DNA of 64,000 nt from AP-15 sp963781215 (GCA_963781215.1 CAWAFE010000006.1:1-64000), one strand, 5' to 3'. Numbered from the stretch's first letter, positions 16,583 through 26,766 are shown. Translations and numbers: made by a program. The notes: a model not told the origin generated them from the letters alone.

Positions 16583-17833
16583 GTGATGCCGAGGCGGCAG
16601 GACCGCTGGCTGCTGATCCGGCTGGCCGCGCAGAATGTCGGGCGGCGCCGGCTGCGGGCGGTCTTTCTCGGCGCGGCGGTGATGATCGGGGTCGGCGTCG
16701 GCTTTGCCAGCTTTGTCGCCGGGTGGGCGTTGCGCGCCGGCATCGAGGCGAGTTTTTCGCGGATGGGCGCCGATCTCGTCGTCGTCCCGCGCGGCACGCT
16801 CGTCAACATCACGGCGAGCCTCCTGACCGTGCAGCCGACCGACAAGACGCTCGACACGAGCCTCGGCGCGACCCTCGCTGCCGTCCCCGGCGTCGCCCGG
16901 GTGGCGCCGCAGCGCATCGTGCCGTCGCTGGTCGACGGGCATCCGGCCAATCTGATCGCGTTCGATCCAGCCCACGACTTTTCCGTCGCGACCTGGCTGG
17001 AAGGGCATCGGCCGGGGCCGCTCGACGCCGACGCCCTGATCGCCGGCGGCCACGCGGAGGGCCAGCTCGGCCAGTCGCTGAGCGTCTGCGGCAAGCCGCT
17101 GACCCTCTACGGCCGGCTCGGCAGGACCGGGGTCGGCCCGTTCGACGATTCCTACTTTCTGACGTTCGACGCGCTCGCCGCGATCGTGTCGTTCTGCCGC
17201 GATACAAAGCCGGTGGGGGGCCATGGCCATGGCGACGGCAACGCCTGCACGCCCGATCTCGTACCGAACCGGGTCTCTGCCTTCCTGCTGCAGCTGGCGC
17301 CAGGCGCGAAGGTGGAGGAAGTCAGGTTCGCCCTCGCCCGGCTCCCCGATGTCAGGATCGTCGAGGGCAACGCGGTGCTGACCTCGTCGCGCCAGGCCTT
17401 GAGCACGCTCCTGCTCGGGGTCGCCGTGTTCACCGCGTTCCAGCTCGCCGCGCTGATGATCCTGGTCTCGCTGCTGTTCTCGGCGATCGTCCAGGAGCGG
17501 TGGCGCGAAATCGGGCTGCTGCGGGCGATGGGGGCGCGGCCCAATCAGGTGATGGCGATGATCCTCGCCGAGGCGGCGATCGTGACCGGCCTCGGCGGCC
17601 TCGCCGGGCTGGTCCTGGGGGTCGCAGCCCTCCTGGTCTTCGCCCGCTCGCTCGGGTTCTATTTCGGCCTTCTCGGCATCGCGTTTGCCTGGCCGCCGCC
17701 GGCGGTGCTGGAGGCGGGTGCCGTCGCCGCAATCCTGTTCTCGGCGGTCCTCGGCGTCGCCGGCGCGTTGCTGCCGGCCTGGCGGGTGCGCCGGATGGCG
17801 CCCGATGCGCTGATTCGGTCGGACGCCGGCTGA
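16583..17833 (+). CDS. MacB/FtsX-type ABC transporter permease
   Basis: 416-aa inner-membrane permease with the MacB layout: one N-terminal membrane helix (residues ~22-45, preceded by RLAAQNVGRRRLRAVFLGAA), a periplasmic domain of about 220 residues, then three C-terminal helices. The FtsX-domain signature is REIGLLRAMGARPNQVMAMI, followed by the LPAWRVRRMAPDALIR ending typical of the family. An internal His/Gly patch (GGHGHGDGNAC) in the periplasmic domain could bind metal. Starts at GTG 16583 and ATG 16586 are both possible. It is followed by its ATPase after one base. Confidence 0.88.
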   Translation: MMPRRQDRWLLIRLAAQNVGRRRLRAVFLGAAVMIGVGVGFASFVAGWALRAGIEASFSRMGADLVVVPRGTLVNITASLLTVQPTDKTLDTSLGATLAAVPGVARVAPQRIVPSLVDGHPANLIAFDPAHDFSVATWLEGHRPGPLDADALIAGGHAEGQLGQSLSVCGKPLTLYGRLGRTGVGPFDDSYFLTFDALAAIVSFCRDTKPVGGHGHGDGNACTPDLVPNRVSAFLLQLAPGAKVEEVRFALARLPDVRIVEGNAVLTSSRQALSTLLLGVAVFTAFQLAALMILVSLLFSAIVQERWREIGLLRAMGARPNQVMAMILAEAAIVTGLGGLAGLVLGVAALLVFARSLGFYFGLLGIAFAWPPPAVLEAGAVAAILFSAVLGVAGALLPAWRVRRMAPDALIRSDAG

Positions 17834-17834
17834 G

Positions 17835-19220
17835 GTGGCGCTCTCGGCGCAATCCCTGAGCAAGCGCTACGGCGCCGACCCGGGCTACGACGCCGTGCGC
17901 GACGCCAGCCTCGAATTACGGGCGGGCGAGTTCGTGTCGATCGTCGGCCGGTCTGGCTCCGGCAAATCCACCCTCATGGCCATGCTCGGCGCCTTGACGA
18001 GGCCGACCGGGGGGAGGGTCGCGTTCGACGGCGCCGATATCTGGTCGCTCCCGGAGACCGCGCTCGCCGGCTTTCGCAGCCGCCACATCGGCTTTGTCTT
18101 TCAATTCCCGAGCCTGTTGCCGAACCTGACGGCGGCGGACAATGTGGCCGTCCCGGCGCTCCTCGGCCGCACGATGGCGGCCGAGGAAGCCTATGCCCGC
18201 GCCCACGGCCTCTTGGCCCGCGTCGGCCTCGGCGACCGCGCTGCCGCCTATCCGGGGAGCCTGTCGGGCGGCGAGCAGCGGCGCGTGGTGATCGCCCGCG
18301 CGCTCGTCAACGCGCCGCGCCTGCTGCTCGCCGACGAGCCGACGAGCGATCTCGACGAGGACACCGAGGCCGACATCATCGGCCTCCTCGAAGAATTGCA
18401 AGCAAGCGAAGGCTTTGCCTTCGTCCTTGTCACCCACGATCTCGAACTGGCCGGGCATGCTCAGCGCAGCTACGAAATGCGCCAGGGCGTGCTCGTGCCG
18501 GCCGACCCGGCGGCGGTCGGCGTCGAAAGGCAGCCTCCGACGCGCCATTTCGGGCCGGCCGCGGTCGACACGCGTCCGGCCCCGACGGCGCTCGAGCCGG
18601 TCCAGCTCGGCGCCAATCTGTGGCGCGGCGCGCAGGCCGTGTTGATCGGCACCGCAATCGTCTTCTTCCTCGTCATGCTCGCCGATTTCGGCGTGGCGAA
18701 ATACCAGGAAGCGCAGGTCGACGCGCGCGGGGCGCGGCTCGCGAAACTGGCCGACATGGCCCTCAACAGCCTGCAAGGCGAGGTCCGCTCGGTGTCCGAC
18801 CTCGGCGAGGGGCGCTACGAATTGGCGGTGGCGCTGAAGAATGCCGGCGGCGACGGCCCGATCTACGTCATGGCGCCCGACATGCGCGGTTATGTCCAAG
18901 TCGGCAAGGTCTGGCAGGCGATCCCGCTCACCGCCGGTGACGATGGCGGCGTGCGCCAGATCGACGATGAAGTCGTCTACCGCTACGCCTTCGAAGCCCG
19001 CCTGAAGGACTTTGCCCAGCTGTTGCCGAACTATATGCATGTCCGTTTTTCGGACACGATGCTGGTCAGCCCACGGAGCATGCCAAAGGACGACGTATTC
19101 GAGCGCCGCGACAACTACTACGTCTATCTGAAACCCTTCGACATCGACGACGCGACCGTGGCGAAGGGCCTGAAATTTCCCGGCAAACCTCCGGTCTGGA
19201 TCCCGATGCCGCCCCATTGA
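17835..19220 (+). CDS. ABC transporter ATPase fused to a membrane-anchored extra domain
   Basis: 461 aa. Residues 1-225 are a LolD/MacB-class ATPase: Walker A GRSGSGKST, signature LSGGEQRRVVIARAL, Walker B LLLADEPTSDLDEDT, switch VTHDLEL. After a proline-rich linker a single membrane helix follows (LIGTAIVFFLVMLADFGVA, ~275-293), then a C-terminal domain of about 165 residues (RGYVQVGKVWQAIPLTAGDD and later YYVYLKPFDIDDATV) that I do not recognise and that would lie in the periplasm. Such ATPases normally end after the ABC domain. It pairs with the MacB-like permease just upstream; the substrate is unknown. Confidence 0.85.
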   Translation: MALSAQSLSKRYGADPGYDAVRDASLELRAGEFVSIVGRSGSGKSTLMAMLGALTRPTGGRVAFDGADIWSLPETALAGFRSRHIGFVFQFPSLLPNLTAADNVAVPALLGRTMAAEEAYARAHGLLARVGLGDRAAAYPGSLSGGEQRRVVIARALVNAPRLLLADEPTSDLDEDTEADIIGLLEELQASEGFAFVLVTHDLELAGHAQRSYEMRQGVLVPADPAAVGVERQPPTRHFGPAAVDTRPAPTALEPVQLGANLWRGAQAVLIGTAIVFFLVMLADFGVAKYQEAQVDARGARLAKLADMALNSLQGEVRSVSDLGEGRYELAVALKNAGGDGPIYVMAPDMRGYVQVGKVWQAIPLTAGDDGGVRQIDDEVVYRYAFEARLKDFAQLLPNYMHVRFSDTMLVSPRSMPKDDVFERRDNYYVYLKPFDIDDATVAKGLKFPGKPPVWIPMPPH

Positions 19221-19244
19221 AGGAAGATGGTCGAGGCTCCGGTG

Positions 19245-19625
19245 CTAATTCGAGCCCTCGGTGTGATACGGCCGTACCAGGCTCTCCGCCGGGATGCCCC
19301 ATTCGCGGTGGAGCTTCCAAATCATGTCCAGGGTCAATGGCCGCCTGCGGTTCAGAATCTCGGAGGCGCGCGATCGTGAGCGCAGCAATGCCGCGAGCTC
19401 TGACTGGGTATAGCCGCGCTGCTCCATGCAGTACAAAATCGCCTCGATCGGGTCCAACGGCTCGATCGGCCAATGTACGCGTTCGTATGCGGCGATCAGG
19501 GCCGCCAGCACGTCGAAACGGTCGGCTTCGGCCGAGCCCGGCTCCGGCTCCCGATCGAAATACTGCTCGATCTCTGCGAGCGCTGCATCATAGTCTGCTT
19601 CGGTACGGATCGGATGAATGTCCAT
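19245..19625 (-). CDS. higA: HigA-type antitoxin
   Basis: 126-aa transcription-regulator-like antitoxin. The C-terminal half has a Cro/CI helix-turn-helix (CMEQRGYTQSELAALLRSRS then EILNRRRPLTLDMIWKLHRE), and the N-terminal half DIHPIRTEADYDAALAEIEQ is the typical extension of this HigA class. In the cell it would bind the toxin and repress the operon. It starts 73 bp downstream of the higB stop on the same strand, toxin-first order, as usual for higBA. Confidence 0.88.
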   Translation of the reverse strand: MDIHPIRTEADYDAALAEIEQYFDREPEPGSAEADRFDVLAALIAAYERVHWPIEPLDPIEAILYCMEQRGYTQSELAALLRSRSRASEILNRRRPLTLDMIWKLHREWGIPAESLVRPYHTEGSN

Positions 19626-19698
19626 CGATGGGCTGGCCTCCTTTACCCGTACCGAGCGGCCTCGCCGCCCGGCTCTATCTCTATCGCATTCGCCGCAT

Positions 19699-19995
19699 CT
19701 ACACGGTTGCGGGATCGACCCTCTCATATTCCGCGTGCGTGCCGATGAACTTTACCAGCACCCTCTTGTACCGATAGGCGACGTGGATGATCAGCCGATA
19801 CTTGTTGCCGCCAAGATCGAAGATCAGATGGTTGTCCGCGACGAAATCCACCTTGGCGCCAAACCGGGCCTTGACATCCGATGGGCCGCTCCAGCCGGCC
19901 TTGGCGACAATGGTGTACCAGTCCCGGATCGGTGTCTCCGCCTGCGGGTGCTCGGCCCAGAATCTGCGCAAAGTTCTGAGCGCGATGATCTGCAC
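19699..19995 (-). CDS. higB: HigB-type mRNA interferase toxin
   Basis: 98 aa. The HigB family signatures are visible: QIIALRTLRRFWAEHPQAET at the N-terminus, WYTIVAKAGWSGPSDVKARF, then VADNHLIFDLGGNKYRLI with the closing VLVKFIGTHAEYERVD. The family cleaves mRNA at the ribosome under stress. The GTG at 19995 is preceded by AAGG and gives the family-typical N-terminus. Frame and conserved residues look intact, so the module is probably functional. Confidence 0.88.
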   Translation of the reverse strand: MQIIALRTLRRFWAEHPQAETPIRDWYTIVAKAGWSGPSDVKARFGAKVDFVADNHLIFDLGGNKYRLIIHVAYRYKRVLVKFIGTHAEYERVDPATV

Positions 19996-20081
19996 CCTTG
20001 GTAAGATAGCCCGTTCCCACTCCGGGAACAAGGCATAGACACGATTTTTCGGCCGAGTGTCTGGTGAGCGAGGGTTTGGCG

Positions 20082-21535
20082 ATGACCGATTGGATCCTGC
20101 GTGGGGGCGAAGTGGTCGACGGCAGCGGCGGCCCGCGGCGGCGGGCCGATGTCGCGATCGCCGGCGACCGCATCGCCGCGGTCGGCGAGGTCGCCAAGGC
20201 CGACGGGGGCGCGCGAGATCGACGTGTCGGGCCGGATCGTCGCTCCCGGCTTTATCGACGTGCACACGCATGACGACCGTGCGCTCTTCGCGACACCGGA
20301 GATGGCGGCGAAGGCGAGCCAGGGCGTCACCACCGTCGTCACCGGGAATTGCGGGATCAGCCTCGCGCCCTTGGTGCTGAGCGACGCACCGCCACCGCCG
20401 CTCGACCTGATCGGCGCCCCGGCTGACTACCGCTACGAGCGCTTTGCCGATTACCTGGCGGCACTCGACCGGGCGCCGGCGGCGCTCAACGCCGCCTGCC
20501 TCGTCGGCCATTCGACCTTGCGGGTCGGCGCGATGGCGGCGCTCGACCGGCCGGCCGATTCGACCGAGCTGGCGCGGATGGGCGAGCGGCTGCGGGAAGC
20601 GCTCGACGCCGGTGCGGTCGGCCTGTCGAGCGGTCTCGCGTACGCCCCGGCCGCCAGCGCGCCCGCTGCCGAGATCGAGGCGCTGGCGGCATGGCTGCGG
20701 CCGGCCAGGGCGCTCTACACGACGCATATGCGCAACGAGGCCGACGCCGTTCTCGACAGCCTCGACGAGAGCTTCGCCGCCGGGCGCGCGGCCGGGGTTC
20801 CGGTAGTGATCTCGCATCACAAGACGATCGGCCGAGCAAATTTCGGCCGCACCGCCGAGACCCTGCCGGCGATCGCCGCCGCGATCGCGCGGCCAGGAGG
20901 TCGGGCTCGACGCCTATCCCTACATCGCCTCCTCGACGGTGCTGAGCGCGGCCCAGGCCGCACGGGCGACAAAGGTCCTCGTCACCTGGTCGAAGAGCGC
21001 CCCGGAGCAGGCCGGGCGCGAGCTCGCCCAGATCGCCGCCGATTGGGGCGTCAGCCAACAGGAGGCGGCCGACCGGCTGCAGCCGGCGGGTGCGATCTAT
21101 TGGATGATGGACGAGGCCGATGTGCAGCGGGTCTTGCGCTTCGAGCATACGATGATCGGCTCGGACGGGCTGCCGCACGACACCCACCCGCACCCGCGGC
21201 TGTGGGGCACGTTTCCACGCGTACTCGGCCATTATTGCCGCGAGCTCGGGCTGTTCGGGCTGGAAGAGGCGGTGCGCCGGATGACCGGCCTCCCCGCCCG
21301 CCGCTTTGGCCTCACCGGCCGCGGCTCCCTGGCACCGGGCGCCTATGCCGACGTGACCGTCTTCGATCCCGAGACCGTCATCGACCGCGCCACCTTCGAG
21401 GTGCCGACCACCCCCGCCGCCGGGATCGACCACGTCTTCGTCAACGGCCGCCCGGTCTGGAGGGAAGGCAAGCCCACCGGCGAGCGCCCGGGCCGCGCCC
21501 TCCGCCGCCAGGAGATGCAGGTGGAGGCGCGGTGA
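20082..21535 (+). CDS. D-aminoacylase-type amidohydrolase, two frameshifts
   Basis: Amidohydrolase of the N-acyl-D-amino-acid deacylase family, about 484 aa once joined. The N-terminal sheet MTDWILRGGEVVDGSGGPRR is in one frame up to a run of five G at 20204-20208; the next frame carries the metal-site motif IVAPGFIDVHTHDDRALF, the GNCGIS motif and VISHHKTIG. A second break at about 20888-20892 separates this from RGQEVGLDAYPYIASSTVL and the C-terminal IGSDGLPHDTHPHPRLWGTF, GAYADVTVFDPETV. All family landmarks are present, so I regard both breaks as sequence errors. It is divergent from higB, about 86 bp away. Confidence 0.85.
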
Positions 21536-21537
21536 CC

Positions 21538-21771
21538 TCACCCGGTCCGGACCTCGCCGCTGGCGTCGATCACCTCCATCGAGACAATCTCGGCCGGCTC
21601 GCCCGCATAGACGAGAAGGGCGGTCGCTTTACCGCCGATAAAGGCGCTGTGCGGCTGCCCCTTCGGGTTCAATGTGTAGGCGCTGCAAAAAAGATCGGCC
21701 GGGGCCGACGATCTCTCCTCCCCAGGCTGGGGATGGCCAGGGTCGGGACGATGATCGGGTTTGATTTGCAA
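21538..21771 (-). CDS. Short doubtful reading frame
   Basis: 77 codons on the minus strand. The second half (SAFIGGKATALLVYAGEPAE) reads like a folded protein end, but no family is recognised and the first half looks noncoding. It might be the 3' remnant of a decayed gene. It lies convergent with the amidohydrolase gene. Confidence 0.22.
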   Translation of the reverse strand: MQIKPDHRPDPGHPQPGEERSSAPADLFCSAYTLNPKGQPHSAFIGGKATALLVYAGEPAEIVSMEVIDASGEVRTG

Positions 21772-21772
21772 C

Positions 21773-22372
21773 TCAGTTCTTGACCGCGGGACATAATGCG
21801 ATCTCCGGCGGCTCGCCGTAGAATGGCGTCAGCTGCGAATAGCCGCTCTTCAGCTCTTTCGGCGTGGCGGAAGACCAGATCTGCCCGCAGATGCGATGCA
21901 GCGCCGCCCCGTCCGCGGGACATTCATCGACGAAGGCTATAAAGCTCGATGGCTTCTGCTGGAGCGTGCACTTGCAGGAGACCTCGCCGTTCTCCACGGC
22001 ACAGTGCGCATCGAGGCAGAATGCCCATTTGCCCGCATTCTCGCCGGAGCAGGTCAGCGACTTTTTAGCCGGCTTGGTGCCGGTCGCGGTGAGATCCCAC
22101 AGGGAGAATGTCGAGGTCGGCCGGCTCGTCCGCACAGCGCAGCTGGTATTCCCGATATTGAGGCCGTTCAGCGGGCCCTCGCAGGCGCATTTCACTTGCT
22201 TCGGCTCGCCGGCGATGGGCTGACATAGCGCCGACGAGCACAGCGTATACGGCCCCTCGCAGATGCGCGTGCCGCCGGAGCCGCCGGCATTGGCGGCGCC
22301 GATCGGCAGCAACGCCGTCGCAATCAGAATGATGCACACCAACAGCCGCAGCGGTTGAGGAAAGACCGACAT
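21773..22372 (-). CDS. Secreted cysteine-rich protein of unknown function
   Basis: 199 aa. A clear Sec signal peptide occupies residues 1-29 (LRLLVCIILIATALLPIGAA then NAGG). The mature part has about a dozen cysteines arranged in pairs (ICEGPYTLCSSALCQPI, VKCACEGPLNGLNIGNTSC, CLDAHCAVENGEVSCKC), suggesting disulfide-stabilised extracytoplasmic structure. I do not recognise the family. It is transcribed alone, upstream of the aminotransferase on the same strand order but with a gap of about 110 bp. Confidence 0.7.
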   Translation of the reverse strand: MSVFPQPLRLLVCIILIATALLPIGAANAGGSGGTRICEGPYTLCSSALCQPIAGEPKQVKCACEGPLNGLNIGNTSCAVRTSRPTSTFSLWDLTATGTKPAKKSLTCSGENAGKWAFCLDAHCAVENGEVSCKCTLQQKPSSFIAFVDECPADGAALHRICGQIWSSATPKELKSGYSQLTPFYGEPPEIALCPAVKN

Positions 22373-22484
22373 GACATGACCCTTCCCTGGGATTGGTCTG
22401 GGCAATCCGTTCCGGCGGAATTCGGTATGGCGCAAGTCGGCGATGTCCGCTCCGGCGCGCGGAACGGAGATGGCCGCGCGCGCG

Positions 22485-23732
22485 TCAGTCCGCGGCGGTG
22501 GTGCGGCGGATGTTGGCGCTCTGCTCGGGGATGCCGGTTTCTTCGTAGCAGACCCGCGCAAAGGTGGCGACGCCGGCGCGGATGTCGTCCTTGGAGGGGA
22601 GCGCAAAGCAGAGCCGCAGATGTGATTTTGTTTCGGCCGGGTTGCACGACCATTCGGGGCCGGGGTTGAAGACGAGGCCCTCCTTGGCGGCGGGGCCGAC
22701 GAGCTTCGTCACATCGACCCGGTCGGGGAGCTTGAGCCACAAAAAGATGCCGCCCTTTGGCTTCCACATCCGCTCGACCGCGGTGCCGAACTCGCGCTCG
22801 ACCGCCTCGACCATCGTGTCGAGCTTGTCGTGCAGGACCTGGCTCAGCCCGTCGACATGGCCGCCGAAGCTCTTCGAGAAATATTCGGCGACGACCATCT
22901 GGTCGAGCGCGCCGGTGCCGCTGTCGGCCTCGCGCTTGCAGGCGACGAGCCGGCTCATCACGTCCCAGCCCGCGACGACATATCCAAGGCGCAGCGACGG
23001 GGCCAGGGTCTTCGAGAATGAGCCGATATGGATGACCTGCGCCGGGTCGAGCGCGAAGAGCGAGGGCGGGCCGGCGCCGTCCCAGGTCAGGTCGGCATAG
23101 CACTCGTCCTCGAAGATCGGGACGCCGTGCTTTTTGGCGAGGCCGAGAAGCGCCTGCCGCCGCTCGCGCGGCAGGATCGAGCCGGTCGGGTTCTGGATGG
23201 TCGGGATCGTATAGATGTATTTCGGCACGACGCCCCGGCGACCGAGATCCTCGAGCATCTGCGCCAGCGCGTCGATCCGGATGCCGTCATCGTCCAACGG
23301 CGCGCCGACGACATTGACGCCGAGCCGCTTCAATTTGGTCAACGCCCCGCCATAGGTGAATTCTTCAAGGACGACCGTGTCGCCCTTTTCGAGCAGCAGC
23401 TGGTTGACGAGGTCGATGCCCTGCCCCGAGCCGGAGGTGATCAGCACCTCGTCCGTCGAGCAACTGATCGCGGGACGCTGCGCCACCTTGTCGACGACAA
23501 AGCGCCTGAGCCCGAGATAGCCCTGGGGCCCGTCGAAATTGTAGAGGGCGAGATTGGCCCCGTCGCGCCGCAGCACGCTGTCCGCGGCCTCAGCCAGCTC
23601 CGCCGCCGGGATCTGCAGCGGGTCGTTGTGGCCGCCGATGAAATTGTATTTCGGAAACCCGGTCCAGCGCGGCGCCGGCGCCGGCAGCGACGGGCGGAAC
23701 AGGTGGCTGTACGCGAAACCGGCGTCGGTCAT
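22485..23732 (-). CDS. PLP-dependent aminotransferase (class I, 2-aminoadipate/MocR-like)
   Basis: 415-aa fold-type I aminotransferase. The PLP-binding lysine is K241 in GSFSKTLAPSLRLGY; N181 of NPTG and D209 of FEDECYADL are the usual cofactor contacts, and SGSGQGIDLV (~100) binds the phosphate. The lack of a GntR domain places it with free-standing enzymes such as 2-aminoadipate transaminase; the substrate cannot be told. The closest gene downstream is an exported Cys-rich protein; upstream, on the same strand, is the FAH-family gene. Confidence 0.85.
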   Translation of the reverse strand: MTDAGFAYSHLFRPSLPAPAPRWTGFPKYNFIGGHNDPLQIPAAELAEAADSVLRRDGANLALYNFDGPQGYLGLRRFVVDKVAQRPAISCSTDEVLITSGSGQGIDLVNQLLLEKGDTVVLEEFTYGGALTKLKRLGVNVVGAPLDDDGIRIDALAQMLEDLGRRGVVPKYIYTIPTIQNPTGSILPRERRQALLGLAKKHGVPIFEDECYADLTWDGAGPPSLFALDPAQVIHIGSFSKTLAPSLRLGYVVAGWDVMSRLVACKREADSGTGALDQMVVAEYFSKSFGGHVDGLSQVLHDKLDTMVEAVEREFGTAVERMWKPKGGIFLWLKLPDRVDVTKLVGPAAKEGLVFNPGPEWSCNPAETKSHLRLCFALPSKDDIRAGVATFARVCYEETGIPEQSANIRRTTAAD

Positions 23733-23805
23733 GATCTTCCGTCCTTTGCTATCGGCTCATCCGCCGGTCAGGCGGGGCGGCGCGTCGTACTTCACCTTCC
23801 CGCGG

Positions 23806-23858
23806 CACGGTCTTCTCCCTCTCCCCGCGAGCGGGGAGAGGGTCGGGGTGAGGGCCTC
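23806..23858. repeat. Dispersed intergenic repeat with hairpin
   Basis: CTCCCTCTCCCCGC-GAGC-GGGGAGAGGG forms a strong stem between the FAH-family and aminotransferase genes; a common intergenic repeat type in proteobacteria that may also act as a terminator. Confidence 0.55.
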
Positions 23859-23861
23859 CTG

Positions 23862-24809
23862 TCAGCGCGCCGACGCGTATTTCCCGGCGGTTTGCGGGGT
23901 GATGTCGGGGTAGGCGCCGGCGGTTTTTTGCGCCGCCTGCTCGTGCATCTGCAGCCGAGTGCGCCGCTCCCATTTGCGTTTCAGCTCGTCCTTGACGTTG
24001 AAGGCGAGCTTGCCGACGCCGTCGATCTCGAGCTCGATCTTGTCGCCGTCCATGAACGGGTTGAGACCGCGGTGGTTGGTGCCGGTGGCGACGATGTCGC
24101 CGGGCTCGAGAGCGTGGATCGAGCTCAGCCATTCGATGCAGCGCGGGATCTTGTGCGCCATGTCGCTGGTGTTGAAGTTCTGCATCAAAGTGCCGTTGTT
24201 CGACAGCCGAATTTGCAGTTTCTGCGGGTCCGGGATCTCGTCCTTGGTCACGATCCACGGCCCGATCGGCGCGAAGGTGTCGCGCGACTTCATCGCGAAA
24301 AAGCCCGGGGCCGGCAGTCCGCGCGCCGAGCCGTCGATAAAGCAGGTATAGCCGAAAATGTAGTCCATCGCGTCGGCGGCTTTGACGTTGCTCGCCCTTT
24401 TGCCGATCACGAGCGCCAATTCGGCCTCGCCCTCGAAGATCGTCCCCGGCGCATCGGGCAACACCATCGTGTCGCCCGGTCCGCAGATGGCGTTCGCGGT
24501 CTTTTGGAAGGCGTTGATCGGCGCCGGCGCACTGCGGGTGCCGTCTTCCATGTAATTGACCGCCATGCAGTCGATATTATCCGGCTTTGGCAATGGCGGG
24601 CGGACCCTGACCGACGACAAAGGCACACCCTTGCCGCTCGCCGCCGCATCCTCGAGCCGGCCCTTATACTGGTCGAAGCGGGCGATCAGCCCGTTCATCA
24701 GGTCACCCGGCCCGGTATGCGGGATGTCCTTCACGACCGCCGACACGTCGACGACGGTGTCGCCCTTCAGCACGCCGAGCTTGTAGTCGTCGAAATACAA
24801 CAATTTCAT
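23862..24809 (-). CDS. Fumarylacetoacetate hydrolase (FAH) family protein
   Basis: 315-aa member of the FAH superfamily, enzymes that hydrolyse or decarboxylate keto acids in aromatic and sugar-acid degradation using a divalent metal. The catalytic-core motifs are visible: PDNIDCMAVNYMEDGT, IFEGEAELALVIGKRA (metal-binding acids), GYTCFIDGSARGLP and PGDIVATGTNHRGLNPFMDG. The N-terminal 70 residues are the usual extra sheet (MKLLYFDDYKLGVLKGDTVV). It ends at the dispersed repeat and follows a cupin gene by 13 bp, so the two are probably one operon. Confidence 0.87.
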   Translation of the reverse strand: MKLLYFDDYKLGVLKGDTVVDVSAVVKDIPHTGPGDLMNGLIARFDQYKGRLEDAAASGKGVPLSSVRVRPPLPKPDNIDCMAVNYMEDGTRSAPAPINAFQKTANAICGPGDTMVLPDAPGTIFEGEAELALVIGKRASNVKAADAMDYIFGYTCFIDGSARGLPAPGFFAMKSRDTFAPIGPWIVTKDEIPDPQKLQIRLSNNGTLMQNFNTSDMAHKIPRCIEWLSSIHALEPGDIVATGTNHRGLNPFMDGDKIELEIDGVGKLAFNVKDELKRKWERRTRLQMHEQAAQKTAGAYPDITPQTAGKYASAR

Positions 24810-24822
24810 GATGGCGCTCCCT

Positions 24823-25173
24823 CTATTCGACAGGTACGAAGATGCAGTTGCGGATCTTGCTGTCGACCGCTTTCGACAGATGGCCCTTGCCGGTGGTGTC
24901 CTCGACCAGGACCACCTCGCCGGCGCCGATGGTGCGGGCCTCGCCGTCGCTGGCGGTAATCTGCACGCCGGCGTCGAGGTTGATGATGTATTGCCGCCGG
25001 GGTGCGGGGTGCCAGTCGAGGTCGTAGGTCGGCGGCACCTCGCGGAAGATGATGCCGTTGGCCGGCAGCCGCTTCGAAAGCTTGCCGCTGCGCGACTCCT
25101 CGACCCATTCGACCTCGATGTCGCGGAAGTGAGACTGGCCGCTCGCGTCGGTGTAGAGGTTGTGTATCCGCAT
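24823..25173 (-). CDS. Small cupin-domain protein
   Basis: 116-aa single-domain cupin. Barrel strands are recognisable: DWHPAPRRQYIINLDAGVQI and GAGEVVLVEDTTGKGHLSK, with H residues in the two cupin motifs (WHPAPRRQYI and GHLSK) that could bind a metal. The start at 25173 (MRIHNLYTD) gives the domain without the spurious upstream extension. It is 13 bp upstream of the FAH-family gene, which suggests they act in the same catabolic route, the cupin perhaps as an isomerase or accessory protein. Confidence 0.8.
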   Translation of the reverse strand: MRIHNLYTDASGQSHFRDIEVEWVEESRSGKLSKRLPANGIIFREVPPTYDLDWHPAPRRQYIINLDAGVQITASDGEARTIGAGEVVLVEDTTGKGHLSKAVDSKIRNCIFVPVE

Positions 25174-25265
25174 CGGTCCCCTCGCTCGGAAATCCTCAGG
25201 CTGCCGGCATATTAGCGGGGGAGAGAAGCCTGACGCCAGCCCTCTCGACGAAAGCGGCGCGGCGG

Positions 25266-25288
25266 TGCGGCCCGGGGTGCGGGGGCCG
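25266..25288 (-). terminator. Possible terminator hairpin of gap
   Basis: GCGGCCC and GGGCCGC make a perfect 7-bp stem about 25 bp beyond the gap stop codon. No T-run follows. Confidence 0.3.
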
Positions 25289-25310
25289 CGCCAACCTGAT
25301 CGGGCGTGCG

Positions 25311-26293
<983 letters not shown>

Positions 26294-26321
<28 letters not shown>

Positions 26322-26357
26322 CGCCTATCCTCCCGCGTAACCGTCGCTTCAGCTTAG
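26294..26357 (-). repeat. 64-bp direct repeat, copy at the gap start
   Basis: Covers the first nine codons of gap and its 5' leader; 60 of 64 bases match 27052-27115 in the same orientation. Confidence 0.85.
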
Positions 26358-26442
26358 AACAGATTTGGCCGGTGCGGGAAGCGGCTGGGCGGACGGTTCC
26401 CCGATTGCCAGGTCGACCGCACCTCGAGCACGCCCGGCTTTG

Positions 26443-26766
26443 TCATTCGGCGACCCGCTCCACGTCGCCCGGCTGCACCCTTGTGACGACCTCAAGCAAA
26501 GCGGGCATCAGCGGGGCCAAATCCTCGAGCGCATTGCTCCGGGCGGCCAGAACGATGACGCCGAGCGGCGATCCGCGCAGGTTTTGCTGGAACTGCAGAT
26601 TTTGATCGGCGGTGACAAAGATCTCGAACCTCGCCGCGGCGGCGCGGCGCAGCAGTTCGCCATTGCCCAATCCCGCCCAACCCTGTTGTTGAACCGTCCG
26701 AACCTCGTGGTCCGGAATTTCCCGGGCCAACTGGCGAGGGAGCTGCTCATCCAGCAGAATGCGCAT
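26443..26766 (-). CDS. DUF5615 PIN-like protein, putative toxin
   Basis: 107 aa starting MRILLDEQLPRQLAREIPDH, the signature of DUF5615, a PIN-like nuclease fold with early acidic residues (LDEQ) and a second acidic site in FVTADQNLQFQQN. Such proteins are encoded with DUF433 partners and are treated as toxin components of type II modules. Its start overlaps the end of the DUF433 gene by 20 bp, so the pair is translated together. The ATG at 26766 is preferred over an upstream start that would add residues not seen in the family. Confidence 0.82.
   Translation of the reverse strand: MRILLDEQLPRQLAREIPDHEVRTVQQQGWAGLGNGELLRRAAAARFEIFVTADQNLQFQQNLRGSPLGVIVLAARSNALEDLAPLMPALLEVVTRVQPGDVERVAE

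Noticed and set aside
23028..24959. Long plus-strand frame opposite the aminotransferase and FAH-family genes
   Set aside because: It is Arg/Asp/Val-rich with no domain, the usual antisense shadow in high-GC DNA.
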